Positions 45,316 through 54,837 of a DNA stretch of 64,000 bases are shown piece after piece. A model generated the notes under the pieces. That model saw only the letters and a list, made by a program, of their open reading frames with translations, had not been told where the DNA came from and made no database searches. The position numbers and the translations under genes were made by a program. The stretch is from Erythrobacter sp. Its GTDB lineage: Bacteria; Pseudomonadota; Alphaproteobacteria; Sphingomonadales; Sphingomonadaceae. Numbering within the stretch: position 1 is the first letter of the stretch; every line of letters begins with the position of its first letter. The stretch lies in NCBI GenBank assembly GCA_009993635.1, contig JAACTC010000008.1, positions 216,809 to 280,808 of the forward strand, written 5' to 3'.

Positions 45316-47907
45316 TCAGCGCAGCATGTCCTTCAGCGCGGCGAAGGCGTTTTCGGGTGCGGGCTCTGCACGTTTGGCTGGCGCGGGGCCTTTGCCCTTC
45401 GCGCCCTTGCCGGGGCCGCGTTCGCGCCCCTTGCGCTTGGCGCGCGGCTTGCCCGCCTGATTGTGGCGGGGGTTGGCGCCGCCATGGCCACCGGGTCGCT
45501 GCGGGAGCCAGCGCCAGCGATCGGGCAGCGCGGGGCCGAACATCCCTTCGGCCAGGGGCTTGCCGTCCACCATGCGGAAACCCGCTGCGCCGAGCAGCCG
45601 CTTGATGCTGTCGGGCGTCAGCCCGGTGGACACTGCCAGCGCGGTATCGAGCACGAAATAGGCACCGCGCCCCTTTTTGCCGCGCGCCTCGTGCGCCTGT
45701 TTGAAAAGCTTTTCCGCGATATCGACCCGCACCAGCTGCTCGCCTGCGGGGCGGTAGCCTGCGGGTAGCGGCTTGGTGGCAGGGATGACCGAACGCATGG
45801 CGTCATCGATCGGGCGCGGATCGATTCCGGCCTGCCGCATCGCGAGCCTGGGCGCGGGCTTGAGCAGCGCAGGCGCGAAAATGTCGAGCGCGCCGAACAC
45901 CACGCCGACCTTGCGCAGGAACGGGCGCGCTTCCTTGGGCAGATTCTCGATGCCTGCGCGTTCGCGGGTGACGATGCCGTGCCCGTCGAGCAGGTTGAGC
46001 AGCAGCGCACGCGCCCACGAGGTTGCGTCCTCGCTTTTCGAGGCGAGCTGCAGCTTGCGCAAAGGCTCGAGCGGGGCAAGCCACTCCGTCACCTTGGCAG
46101 TCAGCGCCTCGACAAAGGCTTCACGCGCACCATCGGGCAGGCGGTCGAGCTCGCGCGCAGGCTGCAACCGGGGCTGCGCGGGATCGACCGGATGTTCCAG
46201 CCGGGCGATTTCCTGCGTGCCCCACATCACCCGCCCGTTCTCCAGCGTGATGCCTTCCAGCCCGCCTTCGCGCAGAGTTTCCGCCTGCTGCGCGAGGATG
46301 CGCGGCAGTGCCTTCTCGCCTGCGGACAGCAGCATCTTGCGATCCCCCGCCGCCGCGTGCGGATCGATCGAAAAGCGGAAGCCTTCCAGCTTGCCGATCG
46401 CCTGGTCCTCGACCAGCAGCGTGCCGTCATCCTCCAGAGAGATGGGGAGGAGGGCGGGGTCGTTGCCAAGATGCTTCATCAGTACGGACGTCCTTCGATT
46501 CACGAACCGCTCTGTCAGACGTGCGTGCAGCGCGTCCGACAGGCGGGCTTCCACCGCTCGGGCGCGCGCGGCCATCTCATCGCGCGCGAGCACCCAGTCG
46601 GGCCGCTGGCAGATATAGGCCCAGGATCGGATGGCGGCTATCCGGCCCTGCAATACGGCAATATCGCCGCGCATCGTATCGAGCTCGGCGATCCGCGCAG
46701 CGACATAATCCGCGCCGATATACCCTCCGCGCAGATCCTGCCACAACCGCATGACGAACCGCGCATGGGTATCGACGCCCGAACTGCGGAAATCGGGGAG
46801 CGAGCAGACATCCCAGAACCGCCGGACATTGCCCGGCCCGCGGATGCCCTGCGCCGCGGGCTGCTCGGCCAGTCTGCGCAGCACGGCGAGGTCGATCGCC
46901 TCCGGCGCAGCGGCCAGTTCGCGCTCTTCCGGCTTGGCCGAAAGGTCCGCGATCAGCGTGTCCAGCGAATCGAAGCGTGGCTCGGGATTGCGCCAGAACA
47001 GCCGGGTCAGCGGTTGGAATCGGTGTTCTTCTATCGCGTAGATTTCTTCTTCGGTGAACTCGGCATCCTGCCCGCCCGCGCCCAGCAGGGCACCGAAGGA
47101 GCCATCGCGGTGGTGCCGCCCCGCGCGACCCGCGATCTGCGCCATCTCGGCCGGGCTGAGCCGCCTGCGCTTCACGCCATCGAACTTGGCGAGGCTCGCA
47201 AAGGCGACATGGGTGACGTCAAGATTGAGCCCCATCCCGATGGCATCGGTGGCGACGATATAGTCGACCTCGCCATTCTGGAACAATTCCACTTGCCGGT
47301 TGCGCGTTTCCGGGCTGAGCGCACCCATCACCACCGCCGCGCCGCCACGGTGACGACGCAGCATTTCCGCAATGGCGTATACCTGCTCCGACGAAAAGGC
47401 GACCACGGCGCTGCGCTTGGGCAGGCGGGAGAGCTTCTTCGCACCGCCATGGGCGAGGGTGGAGAACCGCGGCCGCTCGATCAGCTCGGCATGGGGAATC
47501 AGCGATTTGATCACCGGCGCGGCGGTGGAGGAACCCAGCAGCATGGTCTCATCGCGACCGCGGGCGTTCAGCAACCTGTCGGTGAAAATATGCCCCCGTT
47601 CGCGGTCTGCCGCGAGCTGCACCTCGTCCACCGCAACGAAAGCGTGCCCGCCGCCATCGTGCGGCATCGCTTCGGCGGTGCACAGGAAATAGCGCGCGTC
47701 CGGCGGCTCGATCCTCTCTTCGCCGGTGATGAGCGCGACCGCCTTCTCGCCCTTGATCGCCACCACCCGGTCGTAGACCTCGCGCGCCAGCAGGCGCAGC
47801 GGAAAGCCAATCGCACCGCTCGAATGGGCGCACATCCGCTCGATCGCGAGGTGCGTCTTGCCGGTATTCGTCGGGCCGAGGACAGCCTTGATCGCGGGCG
47901 CGGACAT
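45316..47907 (-). CDS. SUV3-like superfamily 2 RNA helicase
   Basis: 863 residues: Walker A GPTNTGKTHLA near 11-21, motif II DEVQ in AVDEVQLA, motif III GSSTAAP, helicase C domain with FQNGEVDYIVATDAIGMGLNLDV and motif VI QIAGRAGRHH, then SUV3 C-terminal regions and a Lys/Arg/Gly-rich tail (about 800-850). Related to the mitochondrial degradosome helicase, so a role in RNA turnover is inferred. Divergent from the M23 peptidase gene. Confidence 0.9.
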   Translation of the reverse strand: MSAPAIKAVLGPTNTGKTHLAIERMCAHSSGAIGFPLRLLAREVYDRVVAIKGEKAVALITGEERIEPPDARYFLCTAEAMPHDGGGHAFVAVDEVQLAADRERGHIFTDRLLNARGRDETMLLGSSTAAPVIKSLIPHAELIERPRFSTLAHGGAKKLSRLPKRSAVVAFSSEQVYAIAEMLRRHRGGAAVVMGALSPETRNRQVELFQNGEVDYIVATDAIGMGLNLDVTHVAFASLAKFDGVKRRRLSPAEMAQIAGRAGRHHRDGSFGALLGAGGQDAEFTEEEIYAIEEHRFQPLTRLFWRNPEPRFDSLDTLIADLSAKPEERELAAAPEAIDLAVLRRLAEQPAAQGIRGPGNVRRFWDVCSLPDFRSSGVDTHARFVMRLWQDLRGGYIGADYVAARIAELDTMRGDIAVLQGRIAAIRSWAYICQRPDWVLARDEMAARARAVEARLSDALHARLTERFVNRRTSVLMKHLGNDPALLPISLEDDGTLLVEDQAIGKLEGFRFSIDPHAAAGDRKMLLSAGEKALPRILAQQAETLREGGLEGITLENGRVMWGTQEIARLEHPVDPAQPRLQPARELDRLPDGAREAFVEALTAKVTEWLAPLEPLRKLQLASKSEDATSWARALLLNLLDGHGIVTRERAGIENLPKEARPFLRKVGVVFGALDIFAPALLKPAPRLAMRQAGIDPRPIDDAMRSVIPATKPLPAGYRPAGEQLVRVDIAEKLFKQAHEARGKKGRGAYFVLDTALAVSTGLTPDSIKRLLGAAGFRMVDGKPLAEGMFGPALPDRWRWLPQRPGGHGGANPRHNQAGKPRAKRKGRERGPGKGAKGKGPAPAKRAEPAPENAFAALKDMLR

Positions 47908-48011
47908 GGAACCTCATGTGGCAAGCCCGCGCGCCGCCCGCAACCGCGCGGCCCGGTTCGGCGCAGCCAGACCCCGGATTATCGCGCAACCGAGCGCGCG
48001 GGAGGCCGGAA

Positions 48012-48026
48012 TTAAACGCCGATTAA
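48012..48026. promoter_or_regulatory. Perfect CtrA-type box TTAA-N7-TTAA
   Basis: TTAA-ACGCCGA-TTAA matches the alphaproteobacterial cell-cycle regulator CtrA consensus at all 8 fixed bases. It lies in the 120-base gap between the helicase gene and the M23 peptidase gene, ending two bases before the first peptidase ATG. Confidence 0.6.
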
Positions 48027-48028
48027 GA

Positions 48029-49765
48029 ATGATGTGGCACACCGTGCGCTCACCCGATAAGGGCCGCCGCTTCGATAAACGGGGTCGCGAGCGGTACGGT
48101 AAAGACTGTCGGAGACGGGAACTGACTTACGTCGAGCATCCGGTGGAGCAAGCACCCGAAACGGACGGCGCGGTTCACCCGGAGGAACAGCAACAGGACG
48201 ATGCAGCGGCGGAATTTCGCGCGCCGGTCGGCAGTGAATCCGCCGATGCGCGCGTGCGCCTTGCCCGCTTGGCCCGTGCGACCGGCGATTGGGCGAGGGC
48301 CGGTATCGCCCGGCTGGAAGACGTCGATCTCGCCCCCGATCTGGCCCAGAACATCGGCAGCCCGCGCTGGTTTCGGGGTGCGGCGACCTTCCTTTCGCTG
48401 ACCGCCGTCGCCCTCGCCTTCTGGCCCGACTTCTCGCCGGTAGAGGCGGCCCCGGCGGTGCGGCTGGACGAGTCCGCGCGCGACGAATTTCGCAGCCAGA
48501 CGATCATGCCGCTCGCGCTGGGGGGCGATACCGGCAACCACATGGCGCCCGGATCGCTGGTTCGCCCGCTGGCCGACGCGCCCGAGCGGCCGCAGCTGGA
48601 AACGACGGTTACCTTCGGGCGCAGCGACAGCCTGGCGCGGGTCCTTTCGCGTCATGGTGTGGGCCAGTCCGATGCGGACCGCGCGGCCGAGCTGGTCGCG
48701 CAGGCCATTCCGCTGGACGAGATCGAGCCCGGCACGCAGATCGACGTGACGCTGGGCCGACGCACGGAACCCCAGGCCCAGCGCCCGCTGGCGGAAATGC
48801 GCTTCCGCGCCCGGTTCGACCTGTCGCTGGCGGTGGCGCGGGGCGAGGATGGCAACCTGTCGCTGATCAGCGAACCGATCGAAGTGGACGAAACGCCGCT
48901 GCGCATTCGCGGCACCGTGGGCGGCAGCCTGTACCGCTCCGCACGCGCCGCTGGCGCACCGGCGAGCGCGATCCAGGATTATCTGCGCGCGCTGGGCGAT
49001 CACGAAGATCTCGACAAGGCGCTGCAGGCTGACGACACGTTCGACATGATCGTGTCATACCGCCGCGCCGCAACCGGTGAACGGCAGGCCGGACGGCTGC
49101 TTTACGCCGGGGTCGAACGCTCCGACGACACACCGATCCAGTTGATGCGCTGGGGCGATGACGGGCAGTTTTACGAAGCGTCGGGTGTGGGCGAGCAGCG
49201 CGCGGGCCTCGTCGCGCCGGTGCCCGGCCCGATCTCTTCGCGCTATGGTATGCGCCGCCATCCGATCCTGCGGTACAAGCGGATGCACGCCGGGGTCGAT
49301 TACAAGGCGCGCTACGGCCAGCCGATCGTCGCGCCGACCGATGGGCGCGTGACAGCGGCGGGCCGGATGGGCGGCTGCGGCAACGCCGTGCGCCTGTCGC
49401 ACGATAGCGGGCTGGGCACGCGCTTCTGCCACATGAGCCGGATTGCGGTATCGCGCGGTCAGAGCGTGCAGCGTGGCCAGATCATCGGCTATGTCGGTTC
49501 GACCGGCCTCTCCACCGGGCCGCATCTGCATTACGAGATGTATCGCGGCGGCCGCAGCGTGGACCCGCTATCGGTCCGCTACACCACCCGTGCGGTGCTC
49601 AGCGGCGCGGATCTGCAGCGGTTTCGTGCCCGGCTGGACGCGCTGAAGACGGTCGATGTCGGTGCCGCGCTGGAAGATATGCGGCCCACCCGGCCCGTAG
49701 CCGAAGAGCCCGTGCGCGAGATCGACCGGATCGCTCTGGTAGCGCGCCACCGCCGGGGCGGCTGA
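48029..49765 (+). CDS. M23-family peptidoglycan endopeptidase
   Basis: Up to 578 residues. A basic N-terminus is followed by one transmembrane segment (about 115-135), an OapA/LysM-like middle domain with FGRSDSLARVLSRHGV, and a C-terminal LytM/M23 domain with SRYGMRRHPI, MHAGVDYKA and GPHLHYEM (zinc and catalytic His). It cleaves peptide crosslinks in the wall. Tandem ATGs at 48029 and 48032 are used, but the CtrA box sits so close that a start further downstream (such as GTG near 48143) is possible. Confidence 0.88.
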   Translation: MMWHTVRSPDKGRRFDKRGRERYGKDCRRRELTYVEHPVEQAPETDGAVHPEEQQQDDAAAEFRAPVGSESADARVRLARLARATGDWARAGIARLEDVDLAPDLAQNIGSPRWFRGAATFLSLTAVALAFWPDFSPVEAAPAVRLDESARDEFRSQTIMPLALGGDTGNHMAPGSLVRPLADAPERPQLETTVTFGRSDSLARVLSRHGVGQSDADRAAELVAQAIPLDEIEPGTQIDVTLGRRTEPQAQRPLAEMRFRARFDLSLAVARGEDGNLSLISEPIEVDETPLRIRGTVGGSLYRSARAAGAPASAIQDYLRALGDHEDLDKALQADDTFDMIVSYRRAATGERQAGRLLYAGVERSDDTPIQLMRWGDDGQFYEASGVGEQRAGLVAPVPGPISSRYGMRRHPILRYKRMHAGVDYKARYGQPIVAPTDGRVTAAGRMGGCGNAVRLSHDSGLGTRFCHMSRIAVSRGQSVQRGQIIGYVGSTGLSTGPHLHYEMYRGGRSVDPLSVRYTTRAVLSGADLQRFRARLDALKTVDVGAALEDMRPTRPVAEEPVREIDRIALVARHRRGG

Positions 49766-49814
49766 GCCTTACCAAGGCTTGCGAGGCAGGCGGGCTTGCG
49801 CCACACCTCGGCCC

Positions 49815-50822
49815 ATGACGTCTCACAACACATCCGCCTTCCCGGCGACACGCCTGCGGCGCACCCGGACCCACGGCTGGAGCCGGCGGCTCCACCGCGA
49901 AACCACGCTTTCCAGTGCCGACCTGATCTGGCCGATGTTCGTAATCGAAGGCTCGGGCCAAGAGGCCCCGGTGGCGAGCCTTCCCGGAGTAAGCCGGTGG
50001 TCGATCGACCTGCTGCTCGAACAGGTGGCCGAGGCCATCGATCTCGGAATCCCCTGCGTCTCGCTGTTCCCCAACACCCCTGCCGACCGGCGGAGTGACG
50101 ATGCGGCGGAAGCGTGGAACCCGGACAACCTCACCTGCCGCGCGGTCCGCGCGATCCGCGATCGCTTCGGCGATACTATCGGCGTGATGTGCGATGTCGC
50201 GCTCGATCCCTATACCAGCCATGGGCACGATGGCCTGCTCGACGAAAGCGGCTATGTCGCCAACGACATCACGCTGGATGCGCTGGTCAGGCAATCGATC
50301 AACCAGGCGCAGGCCGGTGCGGACGTCATCGCCCCGTCGGACATGATGGACGGACGGATCGGCGCGATTCGCCAGGCGCTCGAACAGGGCGGCCACGCCA
50401 ATGTCCAGATCATGAGCTATGCGGCCAAATATGCCTCGGCCTTCTACGGGCCCTTCCGCGATGCGGTGGGGTCGGGCGACAGGCTGAAGGGCGACAAGCG
50501 CACCTATCAGCTCGACCCTGCCAACAGCGACGAGGCGATGCGCGAGATCGCGCTCGACATTGCAGAGGGTGCCGACAGCGTGATGGTCAAACCCGGCCTC
50601 GCCTATCTCGACATCATCCGCATGGCGCGCGACCGGTTCGATGTGCCGGTGTTCGCGTATCAGGTCAGCGGCGAATATGCGCTGGTCGAGGCTGGCGTCG
50701 CGGCGGGCGTGGGCGAGCGAGAGCCGCTGGTCATGGAAAAGCTGATGGCGTTCAAGCGGGCCGGGTGCGCGGGCATCCTGACCTATTACGCACCCTTCGC
50801 CGCGCGCATCCTGAATGGCTGA
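49815..50822 (+). CDS. hemB: Delta-aminolevulinic acid dehydratase (porphobilinogen synthase)
   Basis: Condenses two 5-aminolevulinates in haem synthesis. 335 residues with the Schiff-base Lys in SVMVKPG and the second Lys in SYAAKYASAFYGPFR. The metal loop reads CDVALDPYTSHGHDG with Asp where zinc enzymes have clustered Cys, so it is the Mg-type enzyme typical of alphaproteobacteria. Start at ATG giving MTSHNTSA. The stop overlaps the first acetyltransferase gene. Confidence 0.96.
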   Translation: MTSHNTSAFPATRLRRTRTHGWSRRLHRETTLSSADLIWPMFVIEGSGQEAPVASLPGVSRWSIDLLLEQVAEAIDLGIPCVSLFPNTPADRRSDDAAEAWNPDNLTCRAVRAIRDRFGDTIGVMCDVALDPYTSHGHDGLLDESGYVANDITLDALVRQSINQAQAGADVIAPSDMMDGRIGAIRQALEQGGHANVQIMSYAAKYASAFYGPFRDAVGSGDRLKGDKRTYQLDPANSDEAMREIALDIAEGADSVMVKPGLAYLDIIRMARDRFDVPVFAYQVSGEYALVEAGVAAGVGEREPLVMEKLMAFKRAGCAGILTYYAPFAARILNG

Positions 50823-51372
50823 CTTTCGCCACGAGACGGCCCGGCTGATCCTGCGCGACTGGCGGGATGCCGACTGGGCGCCCTTCTGGGACGCGACCAA
50901 CACGCCCGCCGTGATGCGCTGGCTGGGCGGGGTCTGCGATGCCGAAAAACGCGCCGCCGCGCAGCAGCGCCTGCTGTCCTACACACGCGATCACGGCCAC
51001 ACGTTCTGGGTCGTCGAGCGCAAGTCCGATGCTGCCATTCTGGGCTTTTGCGGCCTCAAGCGGTGCAACCAGCAGGGTGGCCCTGTCGGCATGATGGAAA
51101 TCGGCTGGCGCCTGCGCGAGGATGCCTGGGGGCAAGGCTATGCGAAAGAGGCTGCGGGCGCCGCGCTCGACATCGCTTTCTCCACCTACGAGGCGGACGA
51201 AGTGATCGCGCTGACCGTGCGGCGCAACACCGCAAGCTGGGGCCTGATGGAGCGGCTGGGGATGCGCCGGCGCGAGGATCTCGATTTTGCCAATGCCGAT
51301 TTCGATGCGCAAGATCCGACGATCATCGTCTATTCGATATCGGCCGCCGCATGGGAGCGCGTCGATGCCTGA
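50815..51372 (+). CDS. GNAT-family N-acetyltransferase (RimJ/RimL-like), copy 1
   Basis: 185 residues of the Acetyltransf_3 type with ETARLILRDWRDAD, GFCGLKRCN, EIGWRLREDAWGQGYAKEA (acetyl-CoA pyrophosphate loop) and NTASWGLMERLGMRRREDLDF. Overlaps hemB by eight bases and the next, paralogous gene by eight bases. The acetyl acceptor is unknown. Confidence 0.88.
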   Translation: MADFRHETARLILRDWRDADWAPFWDATNTPAVMRWLGGVCDAEKRAAAQQRLLSYTRDHGHTFWVVERKSDAAILGFCGLKRCNQQGGPVGMMEIGWRLREDAWGQGYAKEAAGAALDIAFSTYEADEVIALTVRRNTASWGLMERLGMRRREDLDFANADFDAQDPTIIVYSISAAAWERVDA

Positions 51373-51934
51373 GGGCACGCCCGCGCCGATCCTGGAAACC
51401 GAACGCCTGCTGCTGCGCCCGATCGGGCCGGGCGATGCCGCCGTGCAGTTCCGCACGCTCAACAACGAGCGGATCATGGGGCACCTCGGCGGCGTTCTCT
51501 CGCAGGAGGCGATCGCCGAAAAGCACGCCAAGATGATGGATCTGTATGCGCGCGAAGGGTTCAGTTTCCTGTTCCTGATCGAACGCGAAACGGGCGAACT
51601 GGTTGGCCATTGCGGGCTCAAACGGGTGGATAGCGCGGGGGCAAGCAACCTCGGCGATTTCGAGATCGGCTGGATCATCCGTGATGACAGGTGGCGTCGG
51701 GGCTACGCGCGAGAGGCGGTGGACGCGGTGCTCGAGTGGGCCTTCCTGACCCATGATGCCCCGCATGTCGTCGCGCTCACCTCGCAGCGCAACGAACCGA
51801 GTTGGCGGTTGATGGAGCGCATCGGGATGCAGCGGCGCGAAGACCTCGATTTCGAGGATTCCCGGTTCTCGGACGAGGATAATCCGGCGATCGTCTACTC
51901 GATCGACCGCGCGGCGTGGGAGGCCCGGCGATGA
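51365..51934 (+). CDS. GNAT-family N-acetyltransferase (RimJ/RimL-like), copy 2
   Basis: 189 residues, clearly related to copy 1: ETERLLLRPIGPGD, GHCGLKRVD, EIGWIIRDDRWRRGYAREA and NEPSWRLMERIGMQRREDLDFED align with the same segments there, and both end with a similar VYSIxxAAWE. A tandem duplication that has diverged is the likely origin. Overlaps the MFS-fusion gene by ATGA. Confidence 0.88.
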   Translation: MPEGTPAPILETERLLLRPIGPGDAAVQFRTLNNERIMGHLGGVLSQEAIAEKHAKMMDLYAREGFSFLFLIERETGELVGHCGLKRVDSAGASNLGDFEIGWIIRDDRWRRGYAREAVDAVLEWAFLTHDAPHVVALTSQRNEPSWRLMERIGMQRREDLDFEDSRFSDEDNPAIVYSIDRAAWEARR

Positions 51935-54135
51935 ACCGTTCCGCGCGCCCGCTGTTCGTCGCGACGATCCTGCTCGGCAGTTTTCTGCTGTTTCTGGTCC
52001 AGCCGCTGGTCGCGCGGCTTGCGCTGCCGCAGCTGGGCGGCGCGCCCAATGTGTGGAACAGCGCGATGCTGGTCTATCAGGCGCTGCTGCTGGGCGGGTA
52101 CGCCTATGCGCACCTGATCTCGCGGCTGCCGATCCGGCGGCAGGCAATGATCCATCTGGCGCTGATGGCGGTGGCGCTCTTGTTCCTGCCCATCGCGCTG
52201 GCCGAGGTGCCGCAGCCTGCCGGGTGGGAGGTGTTCTGGGTGCCGCTGCTGCTGGTCGCCACCATTGGCCCGCCGTTCTTCATCGTCGCGGCGCAGGCTC
52301 CGCTGATCCAGCGGTGGTACGCCGCCGATCCGGACGCGGGCGACCCCTACTGGCTTTATGGTGCATCCAACATCGGCAGCCTTGCCGGCCTGATGAGCTA
52401 TCCGCTGCTGCTGGAGCCCAACATCCCCCTCAAGAGCCAGAGCCTGCTGTGGACCGTCGGCTTTGGCCTGCTGATCGCGTGCATGGCGCTGATCGCCTGG
52501 ACCAGATGGCGGACGGCGGATCCTGTGGTGGCGGAGAGCGAGGAGGCGGAGGCCGAGCCGATCGGCTGGCGGCGCATCCTGCTGTGGCTGGCGCTGGCCG
52601 CCGTGCCTTCGGGCCTGATGCTATCGACCACCACCCACCTGACGACCGACATCGTCGCGATGCCGCTGCTGTGGGTGGTGCCGCTGGGGCTTTATCTCCT
52701 GAGCTTCGTGTTCGCCTTCAATCCGCGCAGCGCGCTCGGCTTCGCGCTGGCGCGGACGGCGCCCACGATCCTGCTGCTGGCGGGTGCGATGGCGATGGTC
52801 AGCCGGGGTACCGATGGCGTTTCGCTGGCGCTGGCCGCTGTGCTGATGCTGTTCGTGGTCGCCACCGCACTGCACCGGCGGCTCTACGCCACCCGCCCAA
52901 GCCCGGCGCAGCTGACGCTGTTCTACCTCGTGATGAGCGCAGGCGGCGCGCTGGGCGGGCTGTTCGCAGCGATCGTCGCGCCGATGGCGTTCGACTGGGT
53001 GTGGGAGCATCCGCTGCTGGTGCTCGCCGCCGGGGCGCTGCTGCCGCAGACGCCGCTGTTCGCGTGGATGGACCGTCTGGGGCTGTCCCCCCGCGAGCGG
53101 CTGCTCGCGCGCGTGGTGCTGGTCGCCATCGCGCTGGCGCTGGGCCTGTGGATGTATGTCGCGGTGGGCGCCCAGCGCGATATGACCGTGCACCTGCTCC
53201 TGCTGGCGATCGTGCTGCTCGGCGTGCTGGCGCTCGGCAGCCGCTGGGCTTTCCTTGCCATCCTCCTAATCCTGATGCTGGGGCGCGGCGGGCTCGACAC
53301 GGTGCGCGATAGCGCCGAGGGCATCCGGGAGCGCAGCTATTACGGCGTGTATACCGTGCGCCAGTATCCCGATCCGCCCACGCGGGTGCTGCTGCACGGC
53401 ACCACGATCCACGGGCGTCAGTTCATGGAGCCGGAGCGGCGCACCGCGCCGACCAGCTATTACGGGCCGACATCGGGCGTGGGGCTGGCGCTTTCCGCAG
53501 CGAAGGACATCTACGGGCCGGGCGCGGATATCGGCGTGGTCGGCCTGGGGACGGGTACGCTCGCCTGCTATCGCCAGCCGGGGCAGGACTACACGTTCTA
53601 CGAAATCGACCCCGTGGTGCGCAGCTATTCGGATCGGGGCATTTTCACCTTCCTGCAGGATTGCGCGCCCGATGCGCAGATCCATATGGGCGATGCGCGG
53701 ATCGCGCTGGCGGAGGAACCCGCCCGGCAATACGACATCCTTGCGGTGGATGCCTTCAGTTCGGATGCGATCCCGCTGCACCTGCTGACCCGCGAGGCGC
53801 TGCACACCTACGGCCGCGCGCTGAAGCCCGACGGGCTGCTGCTGGTCCACATTTCCAACCGCTATGTCGACCTCAGGCCCGTGATTGCCGCCCACGCGCT
53901 GGAAAATGGCTGGATCGCGCTGATGCGCGACGATCCGAGCGACGGCGACACGGGCATCTCGGCCAGCTTCTGGGTCGCGATTTCGAGCGATGCGGTGCCG
54001 ATGGCCAAGCTGCTGCAGTCCAACCCGCAAGCCGACTGGATCGAGCTGGGCGACCCGCGCGGCCCCGCCTGGACGGACGATTTCGCTTCGATCCTGCCAT
54101 ATCTCGACTGGGACACCATACTGGGAGACAGATGA
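51931..54135 (+). CDS. Fused MFS-type membrane protein / spermidine synthase-like protein
   Basis: 734 residues. The first about 460 hold about twelve hydrophobic segments. The last about 230 form a spermidine-synthase-like Rossmann domain with VGLGTGTLACYRQPGQ, FYEIDPVV, HMGDARIAL and DILAVDAFSSDAIPLHLLT. This fused family is widespread; whether it makes polyamines is unproven. The start overlaps the acetyltransferase stop (ATGA), and its stop overlaps the carbonic anhydrase gene. Confidence 0.85.
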   Translation: MNRSARPLFVATILLGSFLLFLVQPLVARLALPQLGGAPNVWNSAMLVYQALLLGGYAYAHLISRLPIRRQAMIHLALMAVALLFLPIALAEVPQPAGWEVFWVPLLLVATIGPPFFIVAAQAPLIQRWYAADPDAGDPYWLYGASNIGSLAGLMSYPLLLEPNIPLKSQSLLWTVGFGLLIACMALIAWTRWRTADPVVAESEEAEAEPIGWRRILLWLALAAVPSGLMLSTTTHLTTDIVAMPLLWVVPLGLYLLSFVFAFNPRSALGFALARTAPTILLLAGAMAMVSRGTDGVSLALAAVLMLFVVATALHRRLYATRPSPAQLTLFYLVMSAGGALGGLFAAIVAPMAFDWVWEHPLLVLAAGALLPQTPLFAWMDRLGLSPRERLLARVVLVAIALALGLWMYVAVGAQRDMTVHLLLLAIVLLGVLALGSRWAFLAILLILMLGRGGLDTVRDSAEGIRERSYYGVYTVRQYPDPPTRVLLHGTTIHGRQFMEPERRTAPTSYYGPTSGVGLALSAAKDIYGPGADIGVVGLGTGTLACYRQPGQDYTFYEIDPVVRSYSDRGIFTFLQDCAPDAQIHMGDARIALAEEPARQYDILAVDAFSSDAIPLHLLTREALHTYGRALKPDGLLLVHISNRYVDLRPVIAAHALENGWIALMRDDPSDGDTGISASFWVAISSDAVPMAKLLQSNPQADWIELGDPRGPAWTDDFASILPYLDWDTILGDR

Positions 54136-54707
54136 TGAGCGACTCCACCGGCAGGCCGGGCGTGCGCCTGATTGCGATCCACGACAAGGCACCGCGCATC
54201 CACGAAACCGCGTTCATCGCGCCCGGCACCGTGATCGTGGGCGATGTGACCATCGGGGCGGGCAGTTCCATCTGGTACAACTGCGTGCTGCGCGCGGACG
54301 TCAGCAGCATTACCATCGGCGAGCGGAGCAATGTGCAGGATGGCAGCGTGCTGCACTGCGACGGCCCCTCGCCGCAATATCCCGATGGCTGCCCGCTGGT
54401 GATCGGCGACGACGTGCTGATCGGCCACATGGCGATGGTTCACGGCTGCCGGATCGAGGATCGCGGATTCGTGGGACTGGGCGCGATTGCGATGAACAAC
54501 GCGGTGATCGCCAGCGATGCGATGCTGGCGGCGGGTGCGATGCTGACCGAGAACAAGGTGATGGGCGCGCGCGAATTGTGGGGCGGGCGGCCGGCACGCA
54601 AGATGCGCGATCTGGACGACGCCGCGATTGCGGGAATGCAGCTGGGCGTGGCGCACTATGCGGAAAATGCGAAGCATCACACGGCTGCCGTGGCCGGGAG
54701 CGAGTAG
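54132..54707 (+). CDS. Gamma-class carbonic anhydrase-like hexapeptide protein
   Basis: 191 residues forming a left-handed beta-helix of hexapeptide repeats (VIVGDVTIGAGSSIWYNCVLRAD), with the three metal His in VLHCDG and IGHMAMVHGC. PaaY/YrdA-like family members include active and inactive anhydrases; activity cannot be settled. Starts at the first of two tandem ATGs overlapping the upstream stop. Last gene of the hemB run, followed directly by the second 28-bp repeat. Confidence 0.88.
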   Translation: MMSDSTGRPGVRLIAIHDKAPRIHETAFIAPGTVIVGDVTIGAGSSIWYNCVLRADVSSITIGERSNVQDGSVLHCDGPSPQYPDGCPLVIGDDVLIGHMAMVHGCRIEDRGFVGLGAIAMNNAVIASDAMLAAGAMLTENKVMGARELWGGRPARKMRDLDDAAIAGMQLGVAHYAENAKHHTAAVAGSE

Positions 54708-54710
54708 CGC

Positions 54711-54738
54711 CTGACACACCTGACACAGTGTCCAGGGG
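54711..54738 (+). repeat. 28-bp dispersed repeat, copy 2
   Basis: Identical over 28 bases to 3392-3419, three bases after the carbonic anhydrase stop. Same orientation relative to the upstream gene as copy 1. Followed by an equivalent hairpin and, at 54838-54849, the shared TGTAGGACAGCG block. Confidence 0.85.
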
Positions 54739-54754
54739 CGAAAAAACCTGCCCC
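54735..54754 (+). terminator. Hairpin joined to repeat copy 2
   Basis: GGGGCG (54735-54740) pairs with TGCCCC (54749-54754) with one G·T pair; loop AAAAAACC. Compared with copy 1 (GGGGTC/GGCCCC), two stem positions changed on both sides and still pair. No T-tract follows here, so termination is uncertain. Confidence 0.4.
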
Positions 54755-54837
54755 GCATCGGGTGTTTATTCTGGCTGGGCGGATGGCAGGCAACGACAAT
54801 GCGAAAGAGCCATACCCTAATGCCACACCGCGCCGCC

